Positions 1-11,690 of a DNA stretch of 64,000 nucleotides are shown here, piece after piece. Source of the DNA: Ascarosepion bandense (lineage: Eukaryota; Mollusca; Cephalopoda; Sepiida; Sepiidae); NCBI GenBank assembly GCA_037127315.1, contig JBBBDQ010000347.1:751501-815500 (forward strand), in the 5' to 3' direction. Positions within the stretch are counted from its first letter, which is position 1. Each line of letters begins with the position of its first letter. A model generated the notes under the pieces. The model worked only from the letters and a program-made list of their open reading frames with translations. It was not told the DNA's origin and searched no databases. The position numbers and the translations under genes are program-made.

Positions 1-34
1 AGCTGATATGCACTGCGCCACAACGCACAACGCG
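1..34 (-). mobile_element. SINE head remnant (tRNA-like), cut by window edge
   Basis: The first bases read as the reverse complement of the tRNA-like head of the main SINE family seen at 14.1, 24.5 and 46.0 kb (a 'ccacaacgcaca' block following a 'gatatgcactg' block). Only the head is visible; the body would lie outside the window. Confidence 0.5.
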
Positions 35-519
35 TGGGTAGTAGTAACCTGAAAAAAAACATACGTGAAATTTGGTTCCTATTGTAGACATTGGCGTCGT
101 AGTCAGAGGTGGTCTCTTTGTAGTTTCGTCAGTTTTGCACTGAATTTGCTTGTGACCGTGAATAGAGTTTTGAATTTCAGAAGTTAGACTGAAGTGGACG
201 TTGATGTCTCTTTTTCGGCTGAACTTCCTGATATTTATGCCTTCTCTTTTAGAAATCAGCTCCAAGTTTATATTATTCTATTAATTCCTAATTAGTTTTA
301 TAAGACAACGCCAGCGCGATATTTTGACGCTATTTAACAAAATTATGATGACTAATTAAACAACCTTTCTGATTTTTATTCTATGGTTTTGCATTGTTCG
401 GTTAATTAGTGAGGTTCATATTGTAAGCATTTTATTGCGTGTTACTAGTTAATAAATATTTTTTAGGCGTGGTTAGACGTTTATGCATCTACGAGTCGGC
501 AAGACTATTGACTGGTCAG

Positions 520-551
<32 letters not shown>

Positions 552-1190
552 TCATCCACATATAAGCCTGCCTGTTTTGCTGTATCACAGCTCATTAGTA
601 TATCTAGACACATTCACTTGCTTTTGGCCGGGTTTGAAACTCGACCGATTTGGTATCAGTCGGAGTCGCTGTATACTTAAATAATATTTCTGATATAAAT
701 AAATTTTAAATTGTACTAAATAAACAGAACTAATTTTATAATGTATATATAAAAATTGTACGTATGTAAAGATCAATAATATTATGTTATATTGCTAATA
801 CAAACCGATAAATCCAGTAACTAATGTAATTTAGACTAATTAACATTATTAGAAATTTAAAATAAATTCAGGACCATGGCTGCATTGATACTAAATCAAA
901 TAGACAAATTCTCACTTAAGTCAAAATAAAAAAAATACCGACCAATCGCTGTTCATAAAGCTGTGGCAATAAAGTCCGGTACCCAAAATCAGTATTCAAA
1001 GAGAACAGTGCCACAGTACGACTTTGATATTAGTCAGAAACACTTCATAAGATTCTGTGCATAGAGACTTTGATTGATAAGCTACATCCAGATCCACTGA
1101 TTAATTAACAAAGTATCTATGAACCCAAGAACCACCCATAATGATGTTATTTGTAAGTGGACTCTAGATACATTTTCTGTAAGAAACAGA
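35..1190. other. AT-rich DNA, no gene recognised
   Basis: No ORF with recognisable protein similarity is visible on either strand. The stretch holds a TA-dinucleotide run at about 519-549 and an 8-bp inverted repeat (ctgtggca/tgccacag) around 961-1015. I see no RNA gene. Confidence 0.5.
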
Positions 1191-1250
1191 GACACAGAGA
1201 GAGAGAGAGAGGGGAAGAGGGAGAGGGAGAGGGAGGGGGAGCACCCTATC
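1191..1250. repeat. (GA)n-rich purine tract
   Basis: A short GA repeat continues into a GGGA-rich imperfect purine tract. Simple-sequence DNA. Confidence 0.85.
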
Positions 1251-1424
1251 TGGCGAGATCAGCAGGCTCAAACCCTTGGTGAAAATGGTTAGTACTAGCA
1301 CAACCAAACACTCGTTTGCTAAATTTCACTCATGCTGACGGCCATATCACTTTAAAACACAATCATTGAAGTTAAGCAATGCCGAGTCTCCTCTGTGTAA
1401 CAGCTTCCAAATATTAGGTGCTGT

Positions 1425-1565
1425 AAGCTTGCATATGCGGGTGCTCTAATGGTTAATGACCCTGAACTGTTAATCCCGGAGCCGAATTTCAGTTCCAGTT
1501 GGGTTCATTATATTCACTTACGTATAAATACCTTCTTCTCAAGATATGGGTTAGACTTATATCGC
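1425..1565 (+). mobile_element. tRNA-derived SINE fragment, second family
   Basis: The block has an A-box-like segment (gctctaatggttaatg) followed about 35 nt later by a B-box-like 'agttccag'. It then runs into the body shared with the main SINE family (ttcattatattcacttacg, then aatacctt and tatgggtta). The head differs from the main family. A related head lies on the minus strand near 34.94-35.0 kb. Terminal duplications were not identified. Confidence 0.5.
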
Positions 1566-2735
1566 TAAAACTATTGTAACAAAACAATCGAATCTAAAAA
1601 TATTTTCTGGCTTTGAATAATCCATAAAGGGTTTATTACTCGTAGATGAATGAATCAATCAATTATTTCAACTCCTGATAATTGTTTCAAACTGCAATAT
1701 TGCACATTGAGTTCGCCTATCCAAGCTGATATTATCAAAGGTTGACTTAGGTTCTTAGTTCAAATCATAACCTGTGTTTCATGCGCTATTCTAAATAATT
1801 AAAAACTGGCCAATAAAATAAACGTAGCTTTTAACCTATTACTGAATATATCTTCAAAGTTTGTCTGTTTTGTCTTTTGCAAAAGTTTCTCCCCGTAGAT
1901 ATTAATGTAGTTCATTGTAATACATTTGTTTCTGTTCACTATTATTAAACATTCCATAGTCTTGTTGAAATGTCCTCTACGCAGCCATAACTTTTTTATT
2001 TATTTTATTTAAAATATTTAATTTTATCATTAATATATTTCACTTAATTTTATTTTAAATTTAATAACTTATCTTTATTAATTTTATGGATCTTCCAATT
2101 ATTTTAAAATTTATCACGCGTTTTAAGCTTGTTGGCACTTGCTTTGCATTCCCCGGTATTGTCATATTTCCCTTAATTACTTTAAACTGCTATTTAAAAT
2201 TACCTTCATCATTCTTCCTATCACTAGGATCACAGCCATTCCCAGTTGTTCCGGATATCTCCCCTCGCGTATGTCTATTTACACCAAACCAAGCCTACCT
2301 GTAAGCTGCTGTTCAGGCCTTAGGAATGACTTAATGACATGGCTCATTAGTTAGTCATAATTAACAAGCGCCGAAGACAGCCAATGCCAGACTTAATAAC
2401 CGCCAGCTTTTCAAACTCTGTGCTTTAATTACAATGTGACTGCCATGGTCGGTATTTGGTAGAGAACCTCCGGCAATGAGCTTCCTGTGTTATCGCTGTT
2501 AGCAGCTGCATCGATCTTTTAATTCACCCTGGTAATGTCACTCCGGTACTTAATTTTCGTATTCGCTCTCTCTTCTTTTCCTTCTGTCTATATTGAACAT
2601 CTTGTCTCCTGTAAGACTTAGACTTGCAAGTAATAATCTATTGAAATGCATTGTCCAATGGGCGAGTGTACATGAACCCCTTGTTTATTTCCGACGCCTT
2701 TTATTTCTTGTTCTTGTTGTTCAGTTTAATCGTGT
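1566..2735. other. AT-rich DNA, no feature recognised
   Basis: Short ORFs near 2.1-2.35 kb look like chance reading frames with hydrophobic, low-information translations. I see no family motif. Confidence 0.4.
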
Positions 2736-3008
2736 TTTTTATGAAAATTTGGGCTTTTGTTTTGTTTGATTTTCTGTTTCATTATTTCTTTCCTTTTTCT
2801 TTAACTTTTTCACTTTCTTCACACATGTATGTTTACGTTCTTTCTCTCTATCTCTCTCCCGCTCAGCATTTTTTTTCTTCTCGTCATTTGCCTGATATGG
2901 TGACGCTCTTTCAAACCCGGCTCTCCTCTTCATTTTCTTTACCTCTTGTCTTCTTCTTCATCTTCTTTTTCTTTTCTTCTTCTTTTTCTTCCTCTTCTTC
3001 TTCAATAG
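2736..3008. repeat. Pyrimidine-rich (TTC/TTTC) tract
   Basis: A long imperfect run of T and C on the plus strand, densest at 2,935-3,003. The apparent 144-codon ORF across it is a low-complexity artefact rich in F and S. Confidence 0.8.
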
Positions 3009-3925
3009 TAAGTCAACAAATATATATATATACTGCCAATATTTTACGCACTATAACAATACAAAGACGTTGTCGTCATTTTTAACGGCATGGGTCCATT
3101 TATAAGAAATAATATCAGTTAAAAATTTCATTAAAAACCTTTATCATCTGTATGTCGTATGTTGTTAAAATTTTGATCACTAGTAAGAACTATTTATGGG
3201 CCTTATTTTTTTCCGTAATAGCATAGTCAAAAGACCTAAATAAAATGCAGGGAGGAAATACTTTTCTTAGGCAGCCATTTATTTTCATTTGTTTACTCAA
3301 TGTGCTTTTATCTGAATTACAGGAGATTCCCAAATCAATTAAGTGTTGCTAGTTAGAAATAGTCCTAATTCCTTATAACATCAACTGCTTTCGCATAAAC
3401 TGAGAAATATTAATGTTTGTCAATGTTTTTTTTATTATAATAACTGTGTCCGACAGGAAACAAACACTGTGTTTCAACCTGGCATATTTCATTGTATAGT
3501 ATTGAACGAGATTAAGCCACGCTTAAACATAGCCAAAACATTTTGAACGACTAATAATATCCATAACATTAAGAAAAATAAAGATCTCCTCATATATTTG
3601 CGGAAACGTTGTTATACCACCGATTGATTTTTCGTTAACATGATTTAGGAAATAAATGAAATGATGCAAAGTATTTGACGATCACTTATTACTAATATGC
3701 CAACCGGATAGAGCGAAGAGTTATGTTTAAAACAAATAATTATATAGAATTTTGCCTACTGCGTAATATTGGCAATTGAAATGTTTAATCTCATTACCAT
3801 GGAAATTTCTTTGTGGTGATTCACAATAAATACTGAGAGAAGAAATGGCGTTCAATTCTTATCTATTATTAAAAATAAATTTTTTCTTAAAATTAAACTA
3901 CATGGAACTGACACAAAACACACAC
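3009..3925. other. AT-rich DNA, no feature recognised
   Basis: No coding, RNA or repeat signature could be supported here. Confidence 0.4.
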
Positions 3926-3928
3926 CCA

Positions 3929-3930
<2 letters not shown>

Positions 3931-3963
<33 letters not shown>

Positions 3964-3980
3964 GTATATACACACACACA

Positions 3981-4024
<44 letters not shown>
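3931..4024. repeat. Compound (TA)n/(CA)n microsatellite
   Basis: Two TA runs are separated by a short CA run near 3,970-3,980. The overlapping 82-codon ORF reads Y-I alternation and is an artefact. Confidence 0.9.
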
Positions 4025-4027
<3 letters not shown>

Positions 4028-4186
4028 GTTATTGCTATAAGTCCTATTTCTAGTGGGTACCATGATTTCAGTTGCTATCTCCGTTTTCATTAATTTTCTT
4101 AGATTTAATAAAAAGGGATAGCAACTGAAATAAGTGTACAAACTAAAATGTTTATCATTATGAGAAATAATATCGGATAAAATAAA

Positions 4187-4190
4187 TTAT

Positions 4191-4232
<42 letters not shown>

Positions 4233-4273
4233 GTCTATCTATCTGTCTATCTATCTATCTATCTATCTATCTA
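4187..4273. repeat. (ATCT)n microsatellite
   Basis: About twenty ATCT tetranucleotides with two TGTC interruptions. Confidence 0.95.
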
Positions 4274-4324
4274 CATTTGGGTAGATTTTTTCTTTTTCAG
4301 TTATTTTTTTTTAATTGAACAGTA

Positions 4325-4460
4325 TATTTATTTATATTTACTGGCCTGAATAATCGAGAAATCATTTTAGAAATATATGCATATTTCGGCCGGATTCGAA
4401 CCTGCGTCTCCTAGTTTAATTGTTCTGACGTGTCTTAGACCACTCGACAACAAATGACTT
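4325..4460 (-). mobile_element. tRNA-like module (SINE head or tRNA pseudogene)
   Basis: On the minus strand an A-box-like 'gtcgagtggtctaag' is followed by a perfect B box 'ggttcgaatcc'. The T stem can pair with one mismatch, but the flanks do not form an acceptor stem, so this is not a working tRNA gene. The internal segment (cagaacaattaaact) recurs in the tandem modules at 39.0 and 57.2 kb, which ties all three to one tRNA-derived family. Confidence 0.6.
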
Positions 4461-6120
4461 ACCGTCAAACAAAAACTATTTCAAATTCATGAAAATGTGT
4501 CTTTAAATGTATTTTCGGACTAATATATATATATATATTGTGTATTTAGACAGCAAGTCTCGGCAAGGTTAGCAAAACATTGACATAAATAAAGCTTTTT
4601 CGTAATTATTTGCCTGTGAAGATGTTCTTCATTAGTAATAATTAGATTGATATGGTATTTTGCTTCTTCATATTCAGGTTCATCTATTTGTATTTCATTA
4701 TTTAAATTTTAGGCTTCATTTTTAGCTATTGTAATTTGACGTAAACATGTTTTTCCTGAATGTTTTAGTGGTACTTTCCTTATTGGATGCAGGGTTATGT
4801 AATTTAAAATTTGTGTATTTAGGCAGCAATTTTTCTTTTATGGAATTTTAGTTAAAAATAATAATTATTAAAAATGATAATGCATGGAATAAATTGATTA
4901 TATTTATAGGGAAAATATATTTTTGAAACAAAAATACTGAGAAATATTTCGGTCGACATTTCTTCTGCTGGTATCGTTGGAAACACAGAATTTGACGAGA
5001 ATATATATCATTTTATTTTATTTTATGAAGAATAACTGGAATTATTGTATTGCCATCGGTATCCTGAGTGCGATAAAGATGGCTGACAAAAGTGGTACTG
5101 CGTTTAAGCATTTTATTTATCACACCACTACATGTCTATAAAAACGATTCCCGTTACACTTACCTAACAATAGCTCAATTAGGAATCACTTAAACACTCA
5201 AGAAAACCTACCACTCTTCTCCGCATCATTAAAGTAGAAAACAAAATTACTATAGCCTTAACCACTTTTAAAAAATGATTACAAATAATGGAAGCAATAA
5301 TAATAAAAATCAGAAAGCCCAAACTAATTAAAATTACGTATGCATACACCCACCGCATGTTGACCATGTTTTTAAAAAATTCCTAAAATTTCAGATAAAT
5401 AATGAAAAAAAAAACATTTATTTAAAATTAAGATAAAACTTTTTTCATTATTAATGGCTAACAGAATAACAGAAAACGCTAGAATAGATTTGACTTAAGT
5501 TTTATTATTCCAATAGATTAAGATCAAAACGATGCAGTCCAACCGACCGAGTGACTAGCTAGATAAATGTCTCGCTATCTGAAATTAAAATCAATCTTAC
5601 TCTTCGACTCTTAGCAATGGCGAGATCACATCAAAGCTTCTAAAACTCGATGACGTTTTCTTGAGTCACAAAAAATATAGATTCACAGTAACGTTACAAA
5701 ACAATTTCTTTCAAATTTAAGATTAGCTAATTATATAATAGTAGATTTACAGATAATGCACTAATAGGGAAGCTTTTTTTCAACAAAAATTGGTTAAAAC
5801 CTTTCCCATCACTGGCAAAGAAATTATTTAGGTAGTGTATGTTTCTAAGTACAGAAAAGTATTTAAGTATTGAAATATTTCAAGTACAGACATGTTACAA
5901 TATGATAAATTAAAATTTATTACTTTTGTCTTCAAAACTTTCAATGAAGAGTGGAGTCAGACAGTCCGAGTGTTTCTGAATTCAATGCATTCGCGTATAA
6001 TTCGTTTGGTTCCCTGTAAGACTTCTATCTAGGGAATGTTCTGTGGTACATATTCAGCCTTTTCCAATATGGGAATAAGTAATATGTTTCTTAAAAGAAT
6101 GACAGGGTATGATGAATTGA
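4461..6120. other. AT-rich DNA, no gene recognised
   Basis: A faint PLE-terminus-like motif (tttcggtcgacatttcttctg) sits near 4,943. It is too short to call. Otherwise no repeat family or coding signature is seen. Confidence 0.35.
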
Positions 6121-6790
6121 ATAAAAACGAGATGATAACTCATAAAAAAGACAAAAAGAAAGATAGAAAGAAAAACAGAAAGAAAGGAAGAATGAAAGAA
6201 AGAAAGAAAGATTGAAACATCTTTGTATTAACTTGTAAAATTTGTAATTAAGGATACACTCCAGTTATGGGTTAAATAATAGGATAGATTGGGTTCTATA
6301 GCCTTGGCTGACAACCAATCTATCTCTGAAGGCAATGGCGACCTACTGCGGGATAATCTTCTGCTTGAGACTTGATCACCCAAAGCGTGAAAGAAAGAAA
6401 GAAAGAAAGAAAGAAAGGATGATTGAAACATGTTAGAAATAACTCAAGGTTTAATTAAAGGTACACTAACATACATGCATAATGAAAGAAAGAAAGAAAA
6501 AAGAAAGACAGACAGACACACAGACAGGCAGAAAGAAAGAAAGAAAGAAAGAAGGATTGAAACATGTTTGAAATGACTCAAGGTGTAATTAGATGTATAC
6601 TAACATACATGCAGAATGAAATAAAGAAAGAAAGACAAAAAGACAGACACACAGATAGAAAAAAAGAAAGAAGGAAAATAATATTCCCTTAAAGTATATG
6701 GAAAAGGAATCATGGAAAAGAAAAAAAAGAAAGATTGAAAGATATTTGAAATGACTTAAGCTTTAATTAGGGATGCATTTATATAAATAT
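6121..6790. repeat. Degenerate (GAAA)n tract with repeated inserts
   Basis: Several AAAG-rich blocks (about 6,150-6,215, 6,387-6,420, 6,482-6,560, 6,620-6,680) are separated by copies of a short segment containing 'gattgaaacatg' and 'taattaa'. This gives a higher-order repeat of roughly 130-150 bp. A SINE body fragment lies inside at 6,246-6,392. Confidence 0.6.
6246..6392 (+). mobile_element. Main-family SINE body fragment
   Basis: The segment contains the SINE body landmarks in order: tatgggttaaataata, agattgggttctatagcc, gacaacca, a 'ctactgcgggataat' block and a final 'cccaaagcgtg'. The tRNA-like head is missing. Confidence 0.75.
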
Positions 6791-6899
6791 ATACACATAC
6801 TCAGAAATAAATAAATAAATGAACAAACAAAAAAGATTTAACCTTGTTTTAAATAACTCTTAATTAAGGCTGTACTAACCAAATGAAATGGATAGACCT

Positions 6900-7150
6900 A
6901 TAATGAAAAAAGATCTGTGTCGCACTTTCCGTCTTCTGTTAAAACACTTCCCAGGTATTTAAATTTTTGTTCCTGCTTGATTTTAGTATCCCCTATCTTT
7001 ATTTGGCATTTTTGGCTGCACTTTTTGCTGATGACCATGCATTCAGTTTTCTTGCAGTTTATTTGTATTCCTTTCTTGTCACTGTGTTCAACTACCTTCT
7101 GTAGGAGGTTTTGTCGTTTCCTTTCCGTGTCTGCTATATGAACAGAGTCC
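6900..7150 (-). pseudogene. RTE-like LINE reverse transcriptase fragment
   Basis: Read on the minus strand, the fragment contains 'CKKTECMVISKKC' and, further on, 'KFKYLG'. Upstream is an 'NLLQKV' helix. This order matches the palm-to-thumb region of RTE-type endonuclease-reverse transcriptases. The same segment occurs at 42.5-42.7 kb and, on the opposite strand, at 55.3-55.45 kb. Stops and frameshifts show it is dead. The ends do not coincide with clear element termini, so it is a truncated relic. Confidence 0.7.
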
Positions 7151-7260
7151 CCTATGAGTTTGCTGCTTTTTCTCCCTCCCTTTCTTTATCACTTCTGTAT
7201 TTCTTGGTCTCGTAAATATTTAATGGCAATTATAAATTAACCCTCTTTGAATTTTCTCCA

Positions 7261-7263
<3 letters not shown>

Positions 7264-7323
<60 letters not shown>
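7264..7323. repeat. (TG)n microsatellite
   Basis: About thirty TG dinucleotides. The minus-strand ORF of T-H alternation across it is an artefact. Confidence 0.97.
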
Positions 7324-7326
<3 letters not shown>

Positions 7327-7519
7327 TAAAAAAACAAAAGGTCTTCCTGGTGTTTATTTTTATATAGATAAATGAAAAATTCATTTGTTTTTAGCTTTTT
7401 ATTAACAAAAAAAAATGAAAGAGATGGGATTTTGTTATTGTCCATAAGTTAGTAGGTAAATTTTAGTGATGAGTTATTTTCAAAATTTGATTTCAGATTT
7501 ACAATTTCGTATATATTTT

Positions 7520-8340
7520 TATCAAAACAAAAATATCATCAAATTACAATGTATAAATCTCCGGTTTATTGTTTTTTTTTTACACACATTGTTTTCGATG
7601 TAGGACATGTAAAAATTGGTGAAAGTAGAACATAATAGGATTCCCGGACTGACAATGTTTGTATGGACATAGATATTACTATTAATTACATAGATATTAC
7701 TATTAATGGTCATAAAATAGCGTTTGTGTGGTGCACGCGGCGAGTAATTTCGGAAGAACTGCTGGTTGGATTTCGAGAGAAGTTATCGTTAGTTGTTTGT
7801 AGACACAGTCACTAATTATATTGAATGTTTCTTCCCTTGGGACGTTAATAAAATGATTTCTTACATCGAGTAAATATAGAATATTGACTGTGCATTTAGT
7901 AGCTTTTAATAAATGAAAGAATTCAGTTGTTGATACGTTGTTGCAATTTTAGGTATGTATGAAGAACTTATGTGATTTAAGGATCTAAATAGTTAGTATA
8001 TGGGTGTACGTATTTTTGATATGATGGATCAGAAAAGAAAGCATGATATATGGCTTTTTTACAGTACTATAAAGATATCCTGCTTGGTAATCACCGACAA
8101 TGTTCTTGTTTTTTAAAGTACTAACGTCAGCGTTGTTCGCTGTGATAAGTTTATTTACGTACATTTTTTTCATGAATCTGTGGGGTTTGTTCAATACTGA
8201 TTAAAATTTGTTGCGTAATCTGAGATAGTTTGTAATATTTTGTTGTAATCTAGCCGGTTGTGAACTACATACTTGTTGTTTTGTTAGCACGTCAGATGAT
8301 GATATGAGTGTTGATGCGTAAATTTTTTGCGGCTGATTTT
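7520..8340 (-). pseudogene. Penelope-like element reverse transcriptase fragment
   Basis: The minus strand reads, in order, 'NIVGDYQAGYLYSTVKKP' near 8,090, 'IRTPIYQL' with lesions near 8,000, 'LLKATKCT' and 'LDVRNHFINVPREETF' near 7,850, and 'TFTNFYMSYIEN' near 7,600. These match successive Penelope RT blocks upstream of the catalytic YVDD motif. YVDD itself is lost: the sequence turns into AT-rich DNA after the 'NFYMSYIEN' block. Several frameshifts are needed to read it through, so it is a relic. It lies immediately downstream, on the same strand, of the separate PLE at 8.7-12.1 kb and is a different PLE lineage by sequence. Confidence 0.8.
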
Positions 8341-8449
8341 AGTTTGTGAGTATATTATTGTTTGCGGTGTAGACAACGGTTTATTTTCAACCTTCCGCTT
8401 TTAGATGATTTCTCAGATTTGGGTGTTAAATAAATAGATTTTCTGTTTT

Positions 8450-8498
<49 letters not shown>

Positions 8499-8645
8499 AG
8501 TGAAACAGATCTGTCTGCGGATGACTATAGTATATATATATATATATATTAATTACAGAGAATTTTAGGATCAGATTCTTGGAATTTACCTTCCTACTTT
8601 TCCACTTCGGATTAAAGAAAAACAATATATATATATATATATAAT
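8450..8645. repeat. Three (TA)n runs
   Basis: TA-dinucleotide runs at about 8,452-8,494, 8,530-8,550 and 8,624-8,642. The runs of Y-I in translated ORFs here come from these. Confidence 0.95.
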
Positions 8646-8749
8646 AGAAATATGTGTTGTTCCAACGAGAGAAATTGGTATAGGTGAAAACGTGTGTGAG
8701 GCCGTAAAAGTTTTGTTTAAAGTGTAGATTTATTATAATAATGGTATTT

Positions 8750-8803
8750 TTGTAGCGATGCGTGTCTCGAGTCTAAAGTTGACTCTCTTCAGAAGAATAA
8801 ATG
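8750..8803 (-). ncRNA. Decayed hammerhead ribozyme in PLE terminal repeat
   Basis: The minus strand has the CUGAAGA box, a 5-bp helix II (gagtc/gactc) and then GAGA where the invariant GAAA should be. Helix I does not pair well. It looks like a mutated sister of the intact fold at 11,910-11,966. Confidence 0.5.
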
Positions 8804-9079
8804 TGTCCTTATATATCGAGACCGTTTGTCTTTCTGATGACCAAAGAATCTGTGTATATATATCGATAAGTGGTCGGTGGGTAGTTCAGAAGGTGCATAT
8901 TCGTGCGTGATCGTTTGTTAGCTTGTTAATTTTTCAGTTTTAAGAATTAATTACTTTTTATTGACCAGAAAGTTTTATTTACAATGACTTGCAAAATTTA
9001 ATTTCGTCTTTTTTCTCCAAGATTGTTTTCAGTGATTTTAATCAAAGTTTCTGTGTGTGCAATTCTTCATTTTACTGCT

Positions 9080-9191
9080 AAAAATGGTACGGGTCAATAA
9101 GTTCTATTTTTTCTTTTTGGCATCTAGAATTACTTTTCTTCGCAATGGTTTGCGAATTTTTAAAAAAATTACAGCATTTGAATAGAGTTAT

Positions 9192-9240
<49 letters not shown>

Positions 9241-9560
9241 AGTTTTTTAATGTTGTTTTTTGTGCTAAGGCATGTATTTTTTAAAAATATTTCTTCCTGT
9301 ATCATGAGCGTGTGTAGTCTGCACTTTGGTAGATAGATGTTGTAATTATATTAACCTCCTCTACATTAGTGTAATGGTTGGGAAACGTACAATTTCCTGT
9401 TATTGGCTAGTTTAAAATTACTTCTGTGCAGGGCTACTCTTTTATTAAGGCATTGTGCCGGCCACACGTATTTTTCGGCCCATTTACCGCATCTTAAAGC
9501 ATATGTATGCAGCTCAGATTTGTTTTTATGCCGAAAGTAGTTATGTTTCAACGTTCCTTC
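9080..9560 (-). pseudogene. PLE GIY-YIG endonuclease-region relic
   Basis: The minus strand at 9,366-9,551 reads 'NKRVALHRSNFKL' followed by 'KLYVSQPLH'. This corresponds to the conserved 'R..LHR......LS.H' stretch near the end of the PLE GIY-YIG domain. Just upstream, near 9,575-9,590, is a degraded zinc-finger-like 'KCGVHSI' segment that usually precedes it. The domain follows the RT on the same strand, as expected. Stops interrupt it, and a (TG)n run at 9,195-9,238 lies beyond its end. Confidence 0.7.
9195..9238. repeat. (TG)n microsatellite
   Basis: About twenty-two TG dinucleotides inside the PLE relic. Confidence 0.97.
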
Positions 9561-9599
9561 TATTATTATGCTGTGGACTCCACATTTTAACCTTTTCTG

Positions 9600-10560
9600 A
9601 CGCTCTTTGTTGTGTGTTGCTCGAATTTTGATGAGGTTAGTATGTATTTTAAATCTTGCGGTTGGCGCTTGCTTTTAATCATATTAGCTGTTTTTAGGAT
9701 TTCTTTTATTTTGTCGTTTTTATTGAGTAATTCTATGTGTCTTTCTATCTTTGTAAATAAGTCTGGGTTGCTGTGCTTGTGTGTGGAGACGTATGCAAAA
9801 ATATTTTCTACTTTTTAATTTTCTTTAAAATTTTATTCTGGAATTATTCTAATGGTATTTCTTCTGCCAGTTCGAAACCCTTGTTTATTCGTGGAGTGGG
9901 TATCCTCTTATTTGTAGTGTTTTTCTTAGTTTCCCTAGGCGTATTTTACGAAGGGTTTCGTCAGCTAATATTGTGCAAATTCGTCGTGCTTTGATGTAGG
10001 GAATAGACTTTAGACAACGTTTAGGGTGTTGACTATTAAAATGGAGGCAGTGTTGAATGTCTGCAGGTTTATGGTAAATGTCTGTGATGATGTAATTGTT
10101 TTTATTCTTTATGAGTATTTCTAGGAATGGCCATTCATTATTGCTACATTATAGTGTGAACTTAATTTTGGGGTGCAGGTTTTTTGAGTAGATTGTTTGG
10201 TACATTTATGTCTCCCCATATTGACTCCAAAAGATGAAACTATCATCTACATAACGTTTCCATGATTTAGTGAATTCTGTTTTTTATGTCTTCCCCATAT
10301 TTGTGCCTTATTTGGTTGTATATGTTTGCTGCTAGTGTGCGTGTTGCATATGTTCACGCCATTTTTGTCCCTATCACGGTGGCTGCTGTTTGAATATAAT
10401 TTTAGTCGTTAAATTGGAATGAATTATTGTCTAAAATTAGTTCTCTTCTCTGTAAAATATAATATAAATTATTTTGTGACGGCTGTTGGAAGTATTTCTG
10501 GGTGTTTCCAATCCAACATATAATGACCTTTAATATTTGTCTATATTTTTGAGACGGGGT
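9600..10560 (-). pseudogene. PLE reverse transcriptase, C-terminal half
   Basis: On the minus strand the relic reads 'RRELILDNNSFQFND' (10,440-10,405), a TAATVIGTKMA-like block, then 'SWKRYVDDSFIFW' near 10,250. It continues with 'NYIITDIYHKPADIQHCLHF' near 10,080, 'SIPYIKARRICTILADE' near 9,990 and 'LRKIRLGKLRKTLQIRGYP' near 9,920. The catalytic YVDD pair is still present. This is the order and spacing of RT blocks 4-7 and the RT-EN linker of Penelope-like elements. Scattered stops break the frame. Confidence 0.85.
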
Positions 10561-10990
10561 ACTATTTTTAGTATTTACATTATTCGGACTATTGTCCTCA
10601 TCTTTGTTGCCATTTGTAGGACGTTTTAGCAGTTGTACGCTCCGGCCTTCTTCAGGTGCTAGGAATTTCAAAACGAACTTTTATTACAATCATCGTCATT
10701 GGAAGTCATGAGGTATTCTCCTCTAGTCCTACAAATTACTTGTTTACCACTGCTGTAACCTGGTATTGAATTCACAACTGTAAGAGTCAAATCAGGAACT
10801 AACGTCTGTATCTACTGGGCCATGTGTTCTTACGCAAGGAATGAGAATGATATACCCTACTGATTGTAATAAAGGGTTCGGTTCGAAATTTCTAGCAGCT
10901 AAAGAAGGCCGGAACGTACAACGCCTTAAACGTCGTACAAATGGCAACAAAGATGAGGACAATAGTCCGAATAATGTAAATAATTTAACG
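10560..10990. mobile_element. Inverted-repeat (foldback) element inserted in PLE RT
   Basis: The left arm (about 10,572-10,690) and right arm (about 10,862-10,985) are imperfect reverse complements. Each holds 'cattattcggactattgtcc' or its complement, a 'tttgttgccatttgta' block and a 'ccggccttcttcag'-type block. The loop holds a tRNA-SINE-like head on the minus strand (near 10,830-10,760). The element splits the PLE RT between 'LDVNSLYSNIPKD' (near 11,010) and the block that continues at 10,555. A second copy is at 14.47-14.75 kb. Confidence 0.7.
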
Positions 10991-11690
10991 GCCTATTTGC
11001 TTTAATCCTTGGGTATGTTGCTGTAAAGGCTGTTCACATCTAATGCTACTATGAGTGTGCGTGGGTTTACTTTTAGTGGTACGAAGCTTAGCAAATGTAT
11101 GCTGTTTCTGATGTAGTTTTTCTTTTTGTGGTGTACGGTTGTCATATTTTATTTATCATTTTGCTCTGTTTGCTTTAGCGCAGGCTGGCCTTGCTACAAT
11201 GGGTCTGAATTTAAGATTACTAGGGTTTGCGGTGTGAATTTATTCAATTTTTTGTGACTGGATAGTTGCTTTAATTGTGTTTGATTTATGTATTTGTAGG
11301 AGTTCGCAAAGATCGCTCGTTCTTTAAATAAAATCTGTAAAAAATATTTTATTTTTCGTTAGAATTTTACTGTGTGGAAGGCAGAGATTTTTTCTTATTT
11401 TAGATGCGTTGATTTTGTCTATATTATTGTTGTTTAATTTATAGTTATTATCGTCTCCTACTATAACTGAATATTCATTTTGTATTAAGTTTTATCCATA
11501 ATGAATACACCACTGGCCTTGCCTGCTTTCTTATTAATATGTCATTATACTCATGGATGTTTTCTAATGATAATTTTTTGGTTGTGTGTAAGATTGTTAA
11601 GGAGGTTGGGATTTTTTTGAAAGTCTGTGTCCCAGTGATGTTTAAAGAATATGTTCAATTCGTTTGAATTGCAATTCTTATATGGACAAT
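10991..11690 (-). pseudogene. PLE reverse transcriptase, N-terminal half
   Basis: The minus strand reads 'NNLTHNQKIIIRKHP', then 'RKAGKASGVFIMDKT' (PLE 'ADK..GVVVMD' block) near 11,510, 'NNYKLNNNIDKINASKIRKN' near 11,420, and 'LDVNSLYSNIPKD' near 11,020. The last is the signature first catalytic-aspartate block of PLE RTs. Frameshifts and stops are frequent. It joins the C-terminal half across the foldback insertion. Confidence 0.8.

Noticed and set aside
439..776. Overlapping plus and minus ORFs around a TA run
   Set aside because: The translations contain Y-I alternation from the microsatellite and no motif; opposite-strand overlap indicates chance frames.
2651..3085. 144-codon ORF rich in F, S and L, looking membrane-like
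   Set aside because: It is a translation of a TTC-rich pyrimidine tract; no start context or conservation-type motif.
4325..4460. Functional tRNA gene on the minus strand
   Set aside because: A and B boxes are good, but no acceptor stem can be formed and no clear anticodon arm is present.
5179..5367. 62-codon hydrophobic ORF as a small membrane protein
   Set aside because: AT-rich hydrophobic translation is common by chance; no supporting context.
10640..10670. Third hammerhead in the foldback arm
   Set aside because: CUGAAGA is present but GAAA is replaced and no helix I pairing is possible; the other arms (14.5 and 14.65 kb) also lack one or both core boxes.
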